64,000 bases of DNA from Costertonia aggregata (GTDB lineage Bacteria; Bacteroidota; Bacteroidia; Flavobacteriales; Flavobacteriaceae): positions 2,644,001 to 2,708,000 of the forward strand of contig NZ_CP058595.1 of assembly GCF_013402795.1 (NCBI RefSeq). The letters run 5' to 3'. Position numbers and translations under genes: made by a program. The notes below the pieces were generated by a model. The model made no database searches. It saw nothing but the letters and a program-made list of their open reading frames with translations, and had not been told where the DNA came from. Shown here piece by piece: positions 22,969-33,151 of this stretch; within the stretch, counting starts at the first letter, position 1; each line of letters opens with the position of its first letter.

Positions 22969-24678
22969 TTAATTAGACGGTGGAAATGTTGGTGCAGCTG
23001 GGTTGGTGTCCCAAAACACCTGTACCTCTTGATTAGGTTTAGGGTCAACAGAAGAATTGTTGTTCACAAAATCTGCAGGATAGTTTAATGATCTAACAAA
23101 AGCACCCGGTTCCGGTTCCAGATTAGGTTGCAATGTTGTAGGAAACCCTGTTCTTCTATAGAAATTGTAACCATCTATCCCGTTTCCAAACAACGATACA
23201 AAATATTGTTCTGCCAATACATCCCACTTGCCATCATCATCGGCATTGGTAAATAGGGTATCTATATTGTTAATAAAATTATCAATATTTCCTTGAGTAG
23301 GGGCGAACGAAAGATCGGCACCGCTGTCCAGCGTACCAAAAGAAGTTACCTTGGCTACGGATTTTGTGATACCTGCCAACACTAAGTCTTTTGCTGCGGT
23401 TGGATTTGTAAGCATCGCCACCTCAGCTCTCATGAAGTCTACCCAAGATGCCAATAAAATCGGGGTGATACCAGCACCAGCACCACCTGAACCTACTGAG
23501 ATACCTTTAAAGCTACTATCATCAAATTTACCTCCAGAAGGATAAACACCGTAAACTGTTCTGGTAAAACCATCTGGTGGTATACCAGCGTTTTGACCAT
23601 GATCTCTACCCCAATAACCGTTTGGCAGTGTACAGAAGGTAAAACCACCATCAGTGTAATGTTGGGGAGTAGGCTCTAAAGAACAGGCCAAAGTCTCTTC
23701 ATTTGGTGGTACCTCTTCACCAGGTACGGCATTTACCTGACGGTAAAAATAGTATCTGGTTCTCGGGTCTTCGTTTATATTCATGTAGTTCATTAACCAA
23801 TTGGGTAGGTAATCGACACCTCCTGATGGGGTGTAGTTATCCGCATATCTAGGATGTCTAACGTCAGGCTGTACGGCATTGGTGCCCCATCGAAATTGCA
23901 AATCTTCAGAAGATTCGCTAATGTAGTTACCTGATGTGACAATTGCGTTGAAATTATCCACAGCACTAGGATCTACCAAACGACGCTGTAAATAGATTTT
24001 CATTTTTAATGTATTGGCCGCTTTAATCCAATTGTCCCAATTACCGCCGTAATAAAAATCGTTGGCAGGCTCTGTAACAACATCCCTTTCGAAATTGGCG
24101 ATGGCATCATCCAACAACTGCAATGCAGCATCGTAAATACTGGCCCCTGAGTCAACATTAGGGTTTAGAATAGGGGTCTCTGCATCGCCTTGAATGGCTT
24201 CGGAATAGGGAACGTCACCAAAAAAGTCTACCAGGGTAACCATGGTGTAAGCCTCTATGAACTGCCCAATGGCAGTATGATGAAACAATTCGGTTTCTTC
24301 GGCTACGGGTGCCATCGCTCTAATATCAGCAAGTATACCGTTTACTTCAAGACCACTCGCCAAAACTTCACCATTGTCGCCTTGATACGCTATATTCCAT
24401 TCTAGATTTAACTGCGCTGGGGCATAATTGGCAATATTTTGATAGTTACGTCCATTCAAATAACTGATTCGTACCAAATCACCCCCGTTCCAACTCATCA
24501 GCTCAGTGAAAGTTGCAAAATCTGTTTGTATCGAATTCAAGAACAAATCCGGACTTGATTGATCGGGCGTCAACTCGTTTGGATTACCCGCTAAATCTAA
24601 TTCTACGCTTTCGCACGATGTTACTAAAAGTAACCCTGCAAACATTGCTAGACTTATATATTTAAAGATATTTTTCAT
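22969..24678 (-). CDS. SusD/RagB-family outer-membrane lipoprotein
   Basis: The 569-residue nutrient-binding lipoprotein forms the lid of the SusC barrel. The signal peptide ends LLVTSC, with an acidic start after Cys (ESVELDLAGNPNELTPDQ). SusD-type elements are present: a TPR-like helical part (NGILADIRAMAPVAEET, AAIGQFIEAYT-like segment and YDAALQLLDDAIANFERD), NWIKAANTLKMKIYLQRRLV, and the late AEQYFVSLFGNGIDGYNFYRRTGFPTT. The type resembles the SusD-like members without a close CAZyme neighbour. The imported substrate is unknown. It lies 22 bp after the susC-like gene and 22 bp before the lipoprotein gene, so the three are one operon. Confidence 0.9.
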   Translation of the reverse strand: MKNIFKYISLAMFAGLLLVTSCESVELDLAGNPNELTPDQSSPDLFLNSIQTDFATFTELMSWNGGDLVRISYLNGRNYQNIANYAPAQLNLEWNIAYQGDNGEVLASGLEVNGILADIRAMAPVAEETELFHHTAIGQFIEAYTMVTLVDFFGDVPYSEAIQGDAETPILNPNVDSGASIYDAALQLLDDAIANFERDVVTEPANDFYYGGNWDNWIKAANTLKMKIYLQRRLVDPSAVDNFNAIVTSGNYISESSEDLQFRWGTNAVQPDVRHPRYADNYTPSGGVDYLPNWLMNYMNINEDPRTRYYFYRQVNAVPGEEVPPNEETLACSLEPTPQHYTDGGFTFCTLPNGYWGRDHGQNAGIPPDGFTRTVYGVYPSGGKFDDSSFKGISVGSGGAGAGITPILLASWVDFMRAEVAMLTNPTAAKDLVLAGITKSVAKVTSFGTLDSGADLSFAPTQGNIDNFINNIDTLFTNADDDGKWDVLAEQYFVSLFGNGIDGYNFYRRTGFPTTLQPNLEPEPGAFVRSLNYPADFVNNNSSVDPKPNQEVQVFWDTNPAAPTFPPSN

Positions 24679-24699
24679 TTTACTTATTTTTCAATTTAA

Positions 24700-27600
24700 T
24701 TAAAAGGTAGCTTTTAGGCTAAAACCATATCTTCTTCCACTAGGACCTGCTAAATAATCAAATCCTCTACCATTACCTACACCTAGTCCTGCTTGATTAG
24801 GATCAAAGTTTGTACCCTCTGGCACATTTAACGCCTTAAAATATAAGTTTTGTCCGGATACTGTGAAAGTCAAAGAACCAAAAGGTGTTTTCTCTAAAAA
24901 TTTAGAAGGAACGGAATATCCTAACGCAACTTCTTGAAGTCGTATAACCGTACCATCAAAAACTCCCAATTCATCAGGTCCAAAAAGGACATTGTTAAAA
25001 TAAAAGGTTGAGTTGTTGATCTGCTTGGTATTTACACTGCCATCTTCTTGTTGAACACCAGGCAAGATAAATGTGTTGATTCTATCAACGGTATCCGTAG
25101 TTAAACCTCTACCTAATAATGTGGATACGGTTCTGGAATAAATATCCCCTCCTTGTGTGTAATTTATCAAAAATGAAAAGTTGAAATTCTTGTACGAGAA
25201 ATTGTTGTTTACGTTCAATACCCAATCTGGATTAGGGTCACCGATTACAAATTGACCCTGTTCCTCTACATAGTCACCTGCACTATCAACAAGAAAATCC
25301 CCATTTTCATTGGTGGCGATTTTACTACCCACGATAACCCCAAGTTGCTCACCTTCGATAGCGGCATTACCTAAATTACCGTTTGCACCTGCAAATACTA
25401 TAATATCCGCATCTTGACCCAGATCTACTACCTCAGAATTGTTGGTTGTGAAATTACTGTTTATAGACCAATTTACTCCATCACCATCATTTCTGAAGAT
25501 ATCAACACCTAAGTCAACTTCCAATCCATCTCCTTGAATTTCACCTACGTTGGTTTGTTGTGCCGTAAACCCTGTGGAAGGATCTAATGGTCGGTCAACA
25601 ATTAAGTCTGTAGTAGTTCTTTTGTAATAAGAAGCATCTAAAGTTACACGATTGTTGAACAACCTAGACTCTATACCTACTTCAAATTCCGCTAAAAGCT
25701 CAGGTTTTAAATCTGGATTCCCTAACCTGTTACCTACAGAATTAGTCACGATATCAACTCCTTCATCTTGAAAGAACTGCGTATTGATGTTCAACACTGA
25801 AACTGTTGGAAAACCTGTTGGAAAGTTGGCGGAAGTACCATAACCGGCCCTGACCTTTAAATAATTAAGACCTTTTTCGCTTTTAATACCTTGTATAAAG
25901 GTTGTTGGTATCAAAGATACACTTGCACTGGGGTAAAAGGCCGATCTATTATCTGCCGATAAATTGGATACCCAGTCGTTTCTGGCGGCCAATGTTAAAT
26001 AAGCCCAACGGTCATAGTCAAAATCTGTTTGTGCGAATACACCGGCAATATTACGCTCTTGCAGAAACTGTATTTCGTTTTGGTTTGCAAAGTTTACATG
26101 CCTCAATACATTAAATACTTGTTGCCCGTTACTCGATACACCGTTTCTATCCAAAATCTCTCTTCTTGATGTTGCACCAAGGTTAAACGTCATTCCTATT
26201 TTTTCCGAAAGGTCATAATCACCGTTCAATATGAAATCGTGGTTTTGGATTGTATTGGTATTGTTCCAGGTTTGGTAAATACCACTTACCAATGCCGCAT
26301 CTTCTTGGCCACGACCACCTTTGTTCTGGAAGTTGACGTTGTTTTCACTGAATACATCCAAACCAAAACGATATAGTATATTAAGGTTATCATTTATATT
26401 GTAGGTAAGGGAGGTCTGTCCAAAAACTCTATTGGTTACTTGTTCAAAACCTGCATTGTTGATGGTCCATAACGGGTGTTGAATACTGTTGTTTTGACGG
26501 TAGTATACACTGGAACCGTCAATAGGATTTTGAAAAGGTAATCCCAAAAGGTCAACACTACGGGGTGTGAAGAAAAGTTCTCCAAAAACTGACGATCCCG
26601 TACCAAAGGCACCGTTACCTGTACTTGCTGCAACTGGAGGTGTCTTAAAATTGGTATTGGAAAAATTCAATGTTCCTGCTACGGTAAATTTATTGGAAAG
26701 AATAGCTCTACCCCCTACGCCTAAGGTATATCTTTGTACACCGTTTCCGGGTGTAAACCCTTGGTCGTCCAGATGTCCCACATTGGCATTATAGGATACT
26801 TTTCCGTCGTCCGAGGAGCCTCTAACGTTCAAGGAATTGGAAGTTACTAAACCAACCCTAAAAAAGTTTTCGACACTATCATAAGGTCTCCATTCATAAC
26901 GAGCGCCAGCAAATTCTGGAAATGCTGCGGGAATTCCTGTTGCTGATGAAGCGGTTGAATAAGGATGGGCCAATGTACCGTTTTCGTCAAACCCTACATT
27001 TGGTCTTGAATCTATACCATTACCCCAACCAGCTACGCCGTTTCTGTCAAAGCCTGGCCCCCAGTTACTGAAGAACCAACCGAACGCTTGGTCAAAACCA
27101 TTACCAAATTCATCTTGGTAATCCGGTAATGAAGCAATCTCATTAAAGAATACCGATGAATTTAAAGTGATTTCAGTCTTTTTCACCGCACCGGCAGAAG
27201 AACCATTTTTTGTGGTTATCAATATAACACCGTTACGTCCTTGCGTACCATATAGGGTAGCAGCTGCCAATCCTTTTAATACGTTAACACTTTCTATATT
27301 GTTTGGATCTAAATCCAAAAATCTACTTGATCCTGAGTTACCATTTAAGAAATCATCCTCTGCGTTTCCCGTTGCGGCGCCCGAGGAGTTGGTTTCGCTC
27401 GAAAACGGAACCCCGTCAACTATGAATAAAGGTTGGTTACTACCACTAAAAGAACTAAATCCCCTAATAATGATATTGGTACCTGAGCCGGAAAGTCCAC
27501 TCTGTTGTGTAATGTTCAATCCCGAAGCCTTACCTGTAAGAACCCGCCCTACATCACCCTCTGGACGCTGCTCTAATTGATCGCTACTTACCTCGGAAAC

Positions 27601-27966
27601 TGCATATCCAAGAGCCTGTTTCTCTCTTTTGATACCTTGGGCGGTTACGATTACCTCTTCCAAGGCTTGGGCATCTTCGGTCATTTGCACATTGATTGTA
27701 CTTTCTGCCCCGATCGTTCTTCGAGTCTCTTTTTGACCGATGTACGTAAACAGTAACGTTTGTCCTGGGCTACCTTGAATCGTGTAGTTTCCGTCAAAAT
27801 CTGTTTGTGTGCCATTTGTAGTACCTTCAATGACAATGTTTACTCCAGGTAACGGAATACCATCTTGATCGGTTACCGTTCCTGAAATCGTTTTGTCTTG
27901 TGCAAAAGTGAGATGCACAACAAACGCCATGAATAGCGTTAAGATTCCATTTAGATTTGTTCTCAT
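24700..27966 (-). CDS. SusC/RagA-family TonB-linked outer-membrane transporter
   Basis: The 1088-residue TonB-dependent barrel imports large nutrients with its SusD partner. The order is signal peptide (FMAFVVHLTFAQ), a carboxypeptidase-regulatory-like domain (SGTVTDQDGIPLPGVNIVIEG, residues about 25-110), a TonB-box/plug start (LEEVIVTAQGIKREKQALGY), the plug with NIIIRGFSSFSGSNQPLFIVDGVPF and LYGTQGRNGVILITTK, then a long beta barrel ending YGFSLKATF. No sigma/anti-sigma pair or glycoside hydrolase is next to it, so it is an orphan utilisation locus of unknown substrate. The upstream gap to rpsL should contain its promoter, but none matches the consensus well. Confidence 0.93.
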   Translation of the reverse strand: MRTNLNGILTLFMAFVVHLTFAQDKTISGTVTDQDGIPLPGVNIVIEGTTNGTQTDFDGNYTIQGSPGQTLLFTYIGQKETRRTIGAESTINVQMTEDAQALEEVIVTAQGIKREKQALGYAVSEVSSDQLEQRPEGDVGRVLTGKASGLNITQQSGLSGSGTNIIIRGFSSFSGSNQPLFIVDGVPFSSETNSSGAATGNAEDDFLNGNSGSSRFLDLDPNNIESVNVLKGLAAATLYGTQGRNGVILITTKNGSSAGAVKKTEITLNSSVFFNEIASLPDYQDEFGNGFDQAFGWFFSNWGPGFDRNGVAGWGNGIDSRPNVGFDENGTLAHPYSTASSATGIPAAFPEFAGARYEWRPYDSVENFFRVGLVTSNSLNVRGSSDDGKVSYNANVGHLDDQGFTPGNGVQRYTLGVGGRAILSNKFTVAGTLNFSNTNFKTPPVAASTGNGAFGTGSSVFGELFFTPRSVDLLGLPFQNPIDGSSVYYRQNNSIQHPLWTINNAGFEQVTNRVFGQTSLTYNINDNLNILYRFGLDVFSENNVNFQNKGGRGQEDAALVSGIYQTWNNTNTIQNHDFILNGDYDLSEKIGMTFNLGATSRREILDRNGVSSNGQQVFNVLRHVNFANQNEIQFLQERNIAGVFAQTDFDYDRWAYLTLAARNDWVSNLSADNRSAFYPSASVSLIPTTFIQGIKSEKGLNYLKVRAGYGTSANFPTGFPTVSVLNINTQFFQDEGVDIVTNSVGNRLGNPDLKPELLAEFEVGIESRLFNNRVTLDASYYKRTTTDLIVDRPLDPSTGFTAQQTNVGEIQGDGLEVDLGVDIFRNDGDGVNWSINSNFTTNNSEVVDLGQDADIIVFAGANGNLGNAAIEGEQLGVIVGSKIATNENGDFLVDSAGDYVEEQGQFVIGDPNPDWVLNVNNNFSYKNFNFSFLINYTQGGDIYSRTVSTLLGRGLTTDTVDRINTFILPGVQQEDGSVNTKQINNSTFYFNNVLFGPDELGVFDGTVIRLQEVALGYSVPSKFLEKTPFGSLTFTVSGQNLYFKALNVPEGTNFDPNQAGLGVGNGRGFDYLAGPSGRRYGFSLKATF

Positions 27967-28328
27967 GTTTTAATTATTTGAATTAGCTAACTGCTAAAAT
28001 CTTAAATACATGTTAATAATCCAAGCTAATTTTAATAAAACTTTAAGGAAAAATAACATTAATACAAATTCCACATTAAAACACCATCATTTTTTTGTTT
28101 TGTAAATTAGTCAATCCCGTATTTGAGATTTTGATAAATCTTTGAATTGATCGGTTTGTTTAATTGGTGTTTATCGTAATTATTTTCAAGGCATTTGCAG
28201 CGAGATTATTTACCTTCTGGCAAACTAGTTTTGCATTCATTCAAAGAACTTCAAACCATGTCGAGCGAAACGTATGTAGCGGGAATTCCTCATGTTTTCC
28301 ATTTTTTTTTAAAATTAATACTTGATGG
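27967..28328. other. Long AT-rich gap between the susC-like gene and rpsL
   Basis: About 360 bases without a gene separate the divergent sus and ribosomal operons. It is dominated by A and T tracts. I see no ORF with coding character, no tRNA and no clear inverted repeat. It should contain the leftward susC promoter and upstream activating DNA for rpsL, but I cannot identify a sus promoter that fits the consensus. Confidence 0.5.
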
Positions 28329-28359
28329 TTTGAATTATTGTGAAATATTACTACATTTG
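28329..28359 (+). promoter_or_regulatory. Consensus flavobacterial promoter for the ribosomal superoperon
   Basis: TTTG at 28329-28332 and TACATTTG at 28352-28359 are 19 bp apart, exactly matching the Bacteroidota sigma-A pattern TTTG-N19-TAnnTTTG. The predicted start leaves a leader of about 40 bases before rpsL that contains a weak CCCT/AGGG hairpin. A perfect match is expected for the most strongly transcribed operon of the cell. Confidence 0.88.
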
Positions 28360-28406
28360 CCAGCCCTTAAAAGAGGGTAGTTTTTATATATACATATTAA
28401 TATAGT

Positions 28407-28781
28407 ATGCCAACAATTTCACAATTAGTACGAAAAGGAAGAGTCACAATTACTAAGAAGAGTAAATCGGCTGCTTTGGATTCGTGTCCTCAAAGAAGAG
28501 GTGTATGTACGCGTGTTTACACTACCACACCAAAAAAACCTAATTCGGCGATGCGTAAAGTCGCTAGGGTTAGGTTGACCAATGGTAAGGAAGTGAACGC
28601 TTACATACCTGGAGAGGGACACAATTTGCAAGAGCACTCGATAGTATTAGTAAGAGGCGGAAGGGTAAAAGATTTACCGGGAGTTAGATACCACATCGTA
28701 AGAGGTGCTTTGGATACTGCAGGTGTTGCAGGGAGAACCCAAAGGAGGTCTAAGTACGGAGCTAAACGCCCTAAGAAGTAA
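28407..28781 (+). CDS. rpsL: 30S ribosomal protein S12 (uS12)
   Basis: The 124-residue decoding-centre protein is the first gene of the superoperon. It has the expected [17 protein letters not shown] segment and [17 protein letters not shown]. The lysines in KKPNS and RVKDLPG, sites where changes give streptomycin resistance, are the normal residues. It ends with [15 protein letters not shown], the usual basic tail. It sits 24 bp upstream of rpsG and is led by a consensus promoter. Confidence 0.99.
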   Translation: MPTISQLVRKGRVTITKKSKSAALDSCPQRRGVCTRVYTTTPKKPNSAMRKVARVRLTNGKEVNAYIPGEGHNLQEHSIVLVRGGRVKDLPGVRYHIVRGALDTAGVAGRTQRRSKYGAKRPKK

Positions 28782-28804
28782 TCAAAACTTTTTAAGTAGA
28801 AGAG

Positions 28805-29281
28805 ATGAGAAAAAAGCAGGCCAAAAAAAGGCCACTATTACCAGATCCAAGATTTAACGATCAGCTCGTAACACGTTTCGTCAACATGATGATGTGGGAT
28901 GGGAAAAAGTCGATAGCCTTCAAGGTATTTTACGATGCGATTGATATCGTTGACGAAAAGAAAACAGATGATGAAAAGTCTGGTTTGGAACTTTGGAAAG
29001 ATGCATTGAGCAATGTAATGCCTCACGTGGAAGTTAGAAGTAGAAGAGTGGGTGGTGCAACATTCCAAATTCCGATGCAAATAAGGCCCGACCGTAAAAT
29101 ATCGACCGCAATGAAATGGTTGATAAGCTATGCAAGAAAGAGAAATGAAAAGTCCATGGCTCAAAAACTTGCAGCAGAAGTATTGGCCGCAGCAAAAGAA
29201 GAAGGTGCTGCAGTCAAGAAAAGAGTGGACACCCACAAAATGGCCGAAGCAAACAAAGCATTCTCCCACTTTAGATTTTAA
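28805..29281 (+). CDS. rpsG: 30S ribosomal protein S7 (uS7)
   Basis: The 158-residue head-assembly protein binds the 3' major domain of 16S rRNA. It has the family segments [35 protein letters not shown] and [17 protein letters not shown], and ends with [14 protein letters not shown]. Compared with E. coli the short insertion after [10 protein letters not shown] is lineage-typical. It lies between rpsL and fusA as in other str operons, with 9 bp to fusA. Confidence 0.98.
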   Translation: MRKKQAKKRPLLPDPRFNDQLVTRFVNMMMWDGKKSIAFKVFYDAIDIVDEKKTDDEKSGLELWKDALSNVMPHVEVRSRRVGGATFQIPMQIRPDRKISTAMKWLISYARKRNEKSMAQKLAAEVLAAAKEEGAAVKKRVDTHKMAEANKAFSHFRF

Positions 29282-29290
29282 GAATTAGAA

Positions 29291-31423
29291 ATGGCAAGAG
29301 ATTTAAAATATACAAGAAACATAGGTATTGCCGCTCATATTGATGCGGGTAAAACCACAACCACCGAACGTATCTTGTTCTACACTGGTGTAAGTCACAA
29401 AATTGGAGAGGTACACGATGGTGCCGCTACTATGGATTGGATGGAGCAAGAACAAGAGCGAGGAATAACCATTACTTCTGCTGCAACAACTTGTGAGTGG
29501 GTCTTTCCTATGGAAAACGCAAAGCCTACCGCAGATGCAAAACCATATCATTTTAATATTATAGATACTCCTGGCCACGTTGACTTTACCGTAGAGGTGA
29601 ATAGATCATTACGTGTTCTCGACGGATTGGTCTTTTTGTTCAGCGCGGTTGATGGCGTTGAGCCACAATCTGAAACTAACTGGAGGTTGGCCGATAATTA
29701 TAAAGTGCCGCGCATTGGTTTTGTCAATAAAATGGATCGTCAAGGTTCTAATTTTTTGATGGTATGCAAGCAGGTCAAACAAATGTTGGGGTCCAATGCC
29801 GTTCCCATTGTTTTACCGATAGGTGAAGAGGCCGATTTTAAAGGAATCGTTGATTTGGCAAAGAACAGGGCCATCGTATGGCACGAAGAAGGCTTTGGTT
29901 CAACTTTTGATGTTGTTGATATTCCCGAGGAGATGAAGGCTGAAGTGAAGGAGTATAGGGCTGCATTAATCGAAGCTGTTGCGGAATATGATGAAGAGTT
30001 GATGGAAAAGTTCTTCGAAGATGAAGATTCTATTACGGAAGAAGAGGTGCACGCGGCGTTAAGAGCAGCGGTTATGGATAGGGCGATTATACCTATGATA
30101 TGTGGTTCTTCATTTAAAAATAAAGGCGTTCAGTTTTTATTGGACGCGGTATGTAGGTACTTGCCATCCCCAATTGATAAAGACGCTATTGTTGGTACCG
30201 ATCCTGAAACCGGAAAGGAAATCAGCAGAAAACCAGACGTGAAAGAACCTTTCTCGGCATTGGCATTTAAAATAGCTACCGATCCGTTTGTAGGTCGTTT
30301 GGCTTTCTTTAGAACCTATTCGGGCCGTTTGGATGCAGGTTCTTATATTTTGAACAACCGTTCGGGTAAAAAAGAGCGTATCTCACGTATATATCAAATG
30401 CACTCCAATAAACAAAATGCTATTGATTATATTGAGGCTGGAGATATTGGTGCAGCCGTAGGATTTAAGGACATTAAGACGGGTGATACCATGTCTTCCG
30501 AGAAACATCCGATTATACTGGAAAGTATGGACTTTCCAGATCCCGTAATCGGTATTGCTGTTGAGCCCAAGACCAAGGTCGATGTTGAAAAACTAGGTAT
30601 GGCTTTGGCAAAGTTGGCCGAAGAAGATCCTACTTTTCAGGTAAAGACCGATGAGGCATCCGGACAGACCATTATTTCTGGTATGGGAGAGCTTCACTTA
30701 GATATTATCGTTGATCGCTTGAAACGCGAATTTAAGGTTGAGGTCAACCAAGGTGAACCACAGGTAGAGTACAAAGAAGCCTTGACCAAGCTGGCTTCAC
30801 ACAGAGAAACCTATAAAAAGCAATCAGGAGGTCGTGGTAAATTTGGTGATATCGTATTCGAGATGGGGCCCGCAGATGATGATTTTGAAGGCACTGGGTT
30901 ACAGTTTGTCGATGAAATCAAAGGTGGTCGTATACCAAAAGAATTTATTCCTTCGGTAGAAAAAGGTTTTGCTACAGCGATGCAAAACGGTCCGTTGGCC
31001 GGTTATGAAATGGATACTATGAAAGTAGTATTGAAAGATGGTTCGTTCCACCCGGTGGATTCCGATCAGCTATCTTTTGAATTGGCAGCAAAAATGGGGT
31101 ATAAAGCAGCTGGTAAAGCAGCTGGAGCCGTCATCATGGAGCCAATTATGAAAATAGAGGTTTTGACACCTGAGGAAAACATGGGTGATATTGTTGGCGA
31201 TTTGAACAGGCGAAGAGGAACAATTTCCAATATGAGCGATAGGGCAGGTGCCAAAGTTATCAAAGGTGAGGTGCCGTTATCAGAAATGTTCGGTTACGTA
31301 ACATCGTTAAGGACATTGTCATCTGGCCGTGCTACATCTACTATGGAATTTTCACACTATGCCGAAACCCCATCAAATATTTCAGAGGAAGTAATAAAGG
31401 CAGCTAAAGGTGTAACCGCTTAA
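29291..31423 (+). CDS. fusA: Elongation factor G
   Basis: The 710-residue translocase GTPase moves tRNAs and mRNA after peptide-bond formation and helps recycle ribosomes. G1 is [14 protein letters not shown]3 is [12 protein letters not shown] and G4 is NKMDR. Domains II to V follow, with QVEYKEAL and the C-terminal [20 protein letters not shown]. Length and motifs fit full-length EF-G. It is the third gene of the str part of the operon, directly followed by rpsJ, so the str and S10 operons are joined here. Confidence 0.98.
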   Translation: MARDLKYTRNIGIAAHIDAGKTTTTERILFYTGVSHKIGEVHDGAATMDWMEQEQERGITITSAATTCEWVFPMENAKPTADAKPYHFNIIDTPGHVDFTVEVNRSLRVLDGLVFLFSAVDGVEPQSETNWRLADNYKVPRIGFVNKMDRQGSNFLMVCKQVKQMLGSNAVPIVLPIGEEADFKGIVDLAKNRAIVWHEEGFGSTFDVVDIPEEMKAEVKEYRAALIEAVAEYDEELMEKFFEDEDSITEEEVHAALRAAVMDRAIIPMICGSSFKNKGVQFLLDAVCRYLPSPIDKDAIVGTDPETGKEISRKPDVKEPFSALAFKIATDPFVGRLAFFRTYSGRLDAGSYILNNRSGKKERISRIYQMHSNKQNAIDYIEAGDIGAAVGFKDIKTGDTMSSEKHPIILESMDFPDPVIGIAVEPKTKVDVEKLGMALAKLAEEDPTFQVKTDEASGQTIISGMGELHLDIIVDRLKREFKVEVNQGEPQVEYKEALTKLASHRETYKKQSGGRGKFGDIVFEMGPADDDFEGTGLQFVDEIKGGRIPKEFIPSVEKGFATAMQNGPLAGYEMDTMKVVLKDGSFHPVDSDQLSFELAAKMGYKAAGKAAGAVIMEPIMKIEVLTPEENMGDIVGDLNRRRGTISNMSDRAGAKVIKGEVPLSEMFGYVTSLRTLSSGRATSTMEFSHYAETPSNISEEVIKAAKGVTA

Positions 31424-31433
31424 TTTTAAGAAA

Positions 31434-31739
31434 ATGAGTCAGAAAATCAGAATAAAATTGAAGTCTTACGATTATAACCTAGTGGATAAATCTGCTGAGA
31501 AAATCGTAAAAACGGTAAAGACTACTGGAGCGGTTGTAACAGGTCCCATTCCTTTGCCAACACATAAAAAAATATTTACGGTTTTGCGTTCTCCACATGT
31601 GAACAAAAAGTCTAGGGAGCAGTTTCAGTTAAGTTCATACAAAAGATTATTGGACATATACAGCTCTTCGTCAAAAACAATTGATGCTTTAATGAAACTT
31701 GAGCTCCCAAGTGGTGTAGAAGTCGAAATAAAAGTATAA
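31434..31739 (+). CDS. rpsJ: 30S ribosomal protein S10 (uS10)
   Basis: The 101-residue protein of the 30S head (also NusE in antitermination complexes) begins with [20 protein letters not shown] and carries the [28 protein letters not shown] segment, here cited as its landmarks IPLPTHKK and [12 protein letters not shown]. It opens the S10 cluster, 10 bp after fusA. A 159-base structured gap separates it from rplC, unlike the tight spacing elsewhere, so expression of the downstream genes may be controlled there. Confidence 0.98.
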   Translation: MSQKIRIKLKSYDYNLVDKSAEKIVKTVKTTGAVVTGPIPLPTHKKIFTVLRSPHVNKKSREQFQLSSYKRLLDIYSSSSKTIDALMKLELPSGVEVEIKV

Positions 31740-31740
31740 A

Positions 31741-31845
31741 TTTGCACTCCTTTAAAAAAGGGGTAACATGTCCGGAGCTGCGTGCAAAGGAAAAACGGTA
31801 AAAGAACACATTCAGGGCTGGATGATTTCTTTGCCCTGTTTTTGT
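31741..31845 (+). promoter_or_regulatory. Structured leader between rpsJ and rplC
   Basis: Two inverted repeats occupy the 159-base gap. TTTGCAC (31741-31747) pairs with GTGCAAA (31782-31788), enclosing a smaller CCTTT/AAGGG element. Then CAGGGC (31813-31818) pairs with GCCCTG (31833-31838), which is followed by a T-rich tract. The second looks like an attenuator or weak terminator. It is a candidate site for feedback by a ribosomal protein such as L4, as happens in the E. coli S10 leader, although that leader lies before rpsJ. Confidence 0.5.
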
Positions 31846-31898
31846 ACCATTGAATTGGTGAAACCAAAAGAAAAGTTAAACAAATAATTAGTATAAAT

Positions 31899-32516
31899 AT
31901 GTCTGGGTTAATAGGAAAAAAAGTAGGCATGACCAGCATCTTTGATGAGAATGGGAAGAATATCCCATGCACCGTAATCGAAGCTGGCCCATGTGTAGTT
32001 ACCCAAGTCAGAACCGATGAGGTAGACGGGTATAGTGCCCTTCAACTTGGTTTCGATGACAAGGCAGAGAAACGTGCAAATAAGGCCGAGACAGGTCATT
32101 TTAAGAAAGCAGGTTCTTCTCCCAAGAAAAAAGTCGTTGAGTTCCAAGGTTTTGAAGGAGATTACAAATTGGGAGATACCATAGGTGTCGATGTTTTTGT
32201 AGAGGGAGAGTTTGTTGATGTCGTAGGTACATCAAAAGGTAAAGGCTTTGCCGGTGTTGTAAAAAGGCATGGGTTTGGAGGAGTTGGACAAGCCACACAC
32301 GGTCAGCACAATAGATTAAGAGCTCCCGGTTCAATCGGAGCCGCTTCATATCCAGCAAGAGTTTTTAAGGGTATGAGAATGGCCGGTAGAATGGGTGGTG
32401 GCAGAGTAACTGTTCAAAACCTTAGAGTTTTAAAGGTAGTTCCTGAGAAAAACCTAATCGTAGTCAAAGGTTGTGTTCCAGGACATAAAAACGCTTACGT
32501 AACTATTGAGAAGTAA
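31899..32516 (+). CDS. rplC: 50S ribosomal protein L3 (uL3)
   Basis: The 205-residue protein sits near the peptidyl-transferase centre. It starts [19 protein letters not shown] and contains [22 protein letters not shown], the loop that reaches the catalytic site, and [15 protein letters not shown]. Length fits the family. Its stop overlaps the start of rplD by one base (TAATG), so the two are translationally coupled. A structured 159-base leader precedes it. Confidence 0.98.
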   Translation: MSGLIGKKVGMTSIFDENGKNIPCTVIEAGPCVVTQVRTDEVDGYSALQLGFDDKAEKRANKAETGHFKKAGSSPKKKVVEFQGFEGDYKLGDTIGVDVFVEGEFVDVVGTSKGKGFAGVVKRHGFGGVGQATHGQHNRLRAPGSIGAASYPARVFKGMRMAGRMGGGRVTVQNLRVLKVVPEKNLIVVKGCVPGHKNAYVTIEK

Positions 32517-33145
32517 TGAAGGTAGCAGTTTTAGATATCAAAGGAAAAGATACGGGAAGAAAGGTAGACCTTTCGGATTCCGTTTTCGCTATAGAACCGA
32601 ACAATCATGCGATTTACTTAGATGTAAAACAGTATTTGGCGCATCAAAGACAAGGTACGCACAAATCTAAGGAAAGAGCCGAAATCGCTGGTAGTACCAG
32701 AAAGATAAAAAAGCAAAAGGGTACGGGTACCGCTCGTGCTGGTAGTATTAAATCCCCGATCTTTAGAGGGGGTGGTCGTATATTCGGCCCAAGGCCCAAG
32801 GATTATACCCAAAAGTTGAACAAAAATGTGAAGCGTTTGGCAAGAAAATCCGCTTTTAGTTTAAAGTCTAAAGAGAAATCAATTTTCGTCTTGGAGGACT
32901 TTACTTTTGAGACTCCTAAAACCAAAGATTTTATCAATGTTTTGAAGTCTTTGGGATTGGAAAACAAAAAATCCTTATTTGTGTTGGGCGATTCAAATAA
33001 TAGCGTATATTTGTCGTCACGCAATTTGAAGCAATCTGAAGTCATAATCAACTCAGAATTAAGTACTTACAAAATACTAAATGCCAATAGTATTGTGCTT
33101 ACCGAAGGAGCTTTAGAAGAAATCGAATCAAATTTAAACAAGTAG
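32516..33145 (+). CDS. rplD: 50S ribosomal protein L4 (uL4)
   Basis: The 209-residue exit-tunnel protein has the family elements HQRQGTHKSKERAEIAGSTRK, of which the GTHKSKERAE loop lines the tunnel, and KKQKGTGTARAGSIKSPIFRGGG. In E. coli L4 represses its own operon; whether it does so here is unknown. It overlaps rplC by one base and ends 6 bp before rplW. Confidence 0.97.
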   Translation: MKVAVLDIKGKDTGRKVDLSDSVFAIEPNNHAIYLDVKQYLAHQRQGTHKSKERAEIAGSTRKIKKQKGTGTARAGSIKSPIFRGGGRIFGPRPKDYTQKLNKNVKRLARKSAFSLKSKEKSIFVLEDFTFETPKTKDFINVLKSLGLENKKSLFVLGDSNNSVYLSSRNLKQSEVIINSELSTYKILNANSIVLTEGALEEIESNLNK

Positions 33146-33151
33146 AGAACC

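Noticed and set aside
27167-27580. Plus-strand frame of 137 codons within the susC-like gene
   Set aside because: Pro/Leu-rich shadow of a barrel gene; no promoter or terminator.
31625-31972. Antisense frames across rpsJ-rplC
   Set aside because: Composition is that of a shadow frame, and the region is explained by the S10 cluster and its leader.
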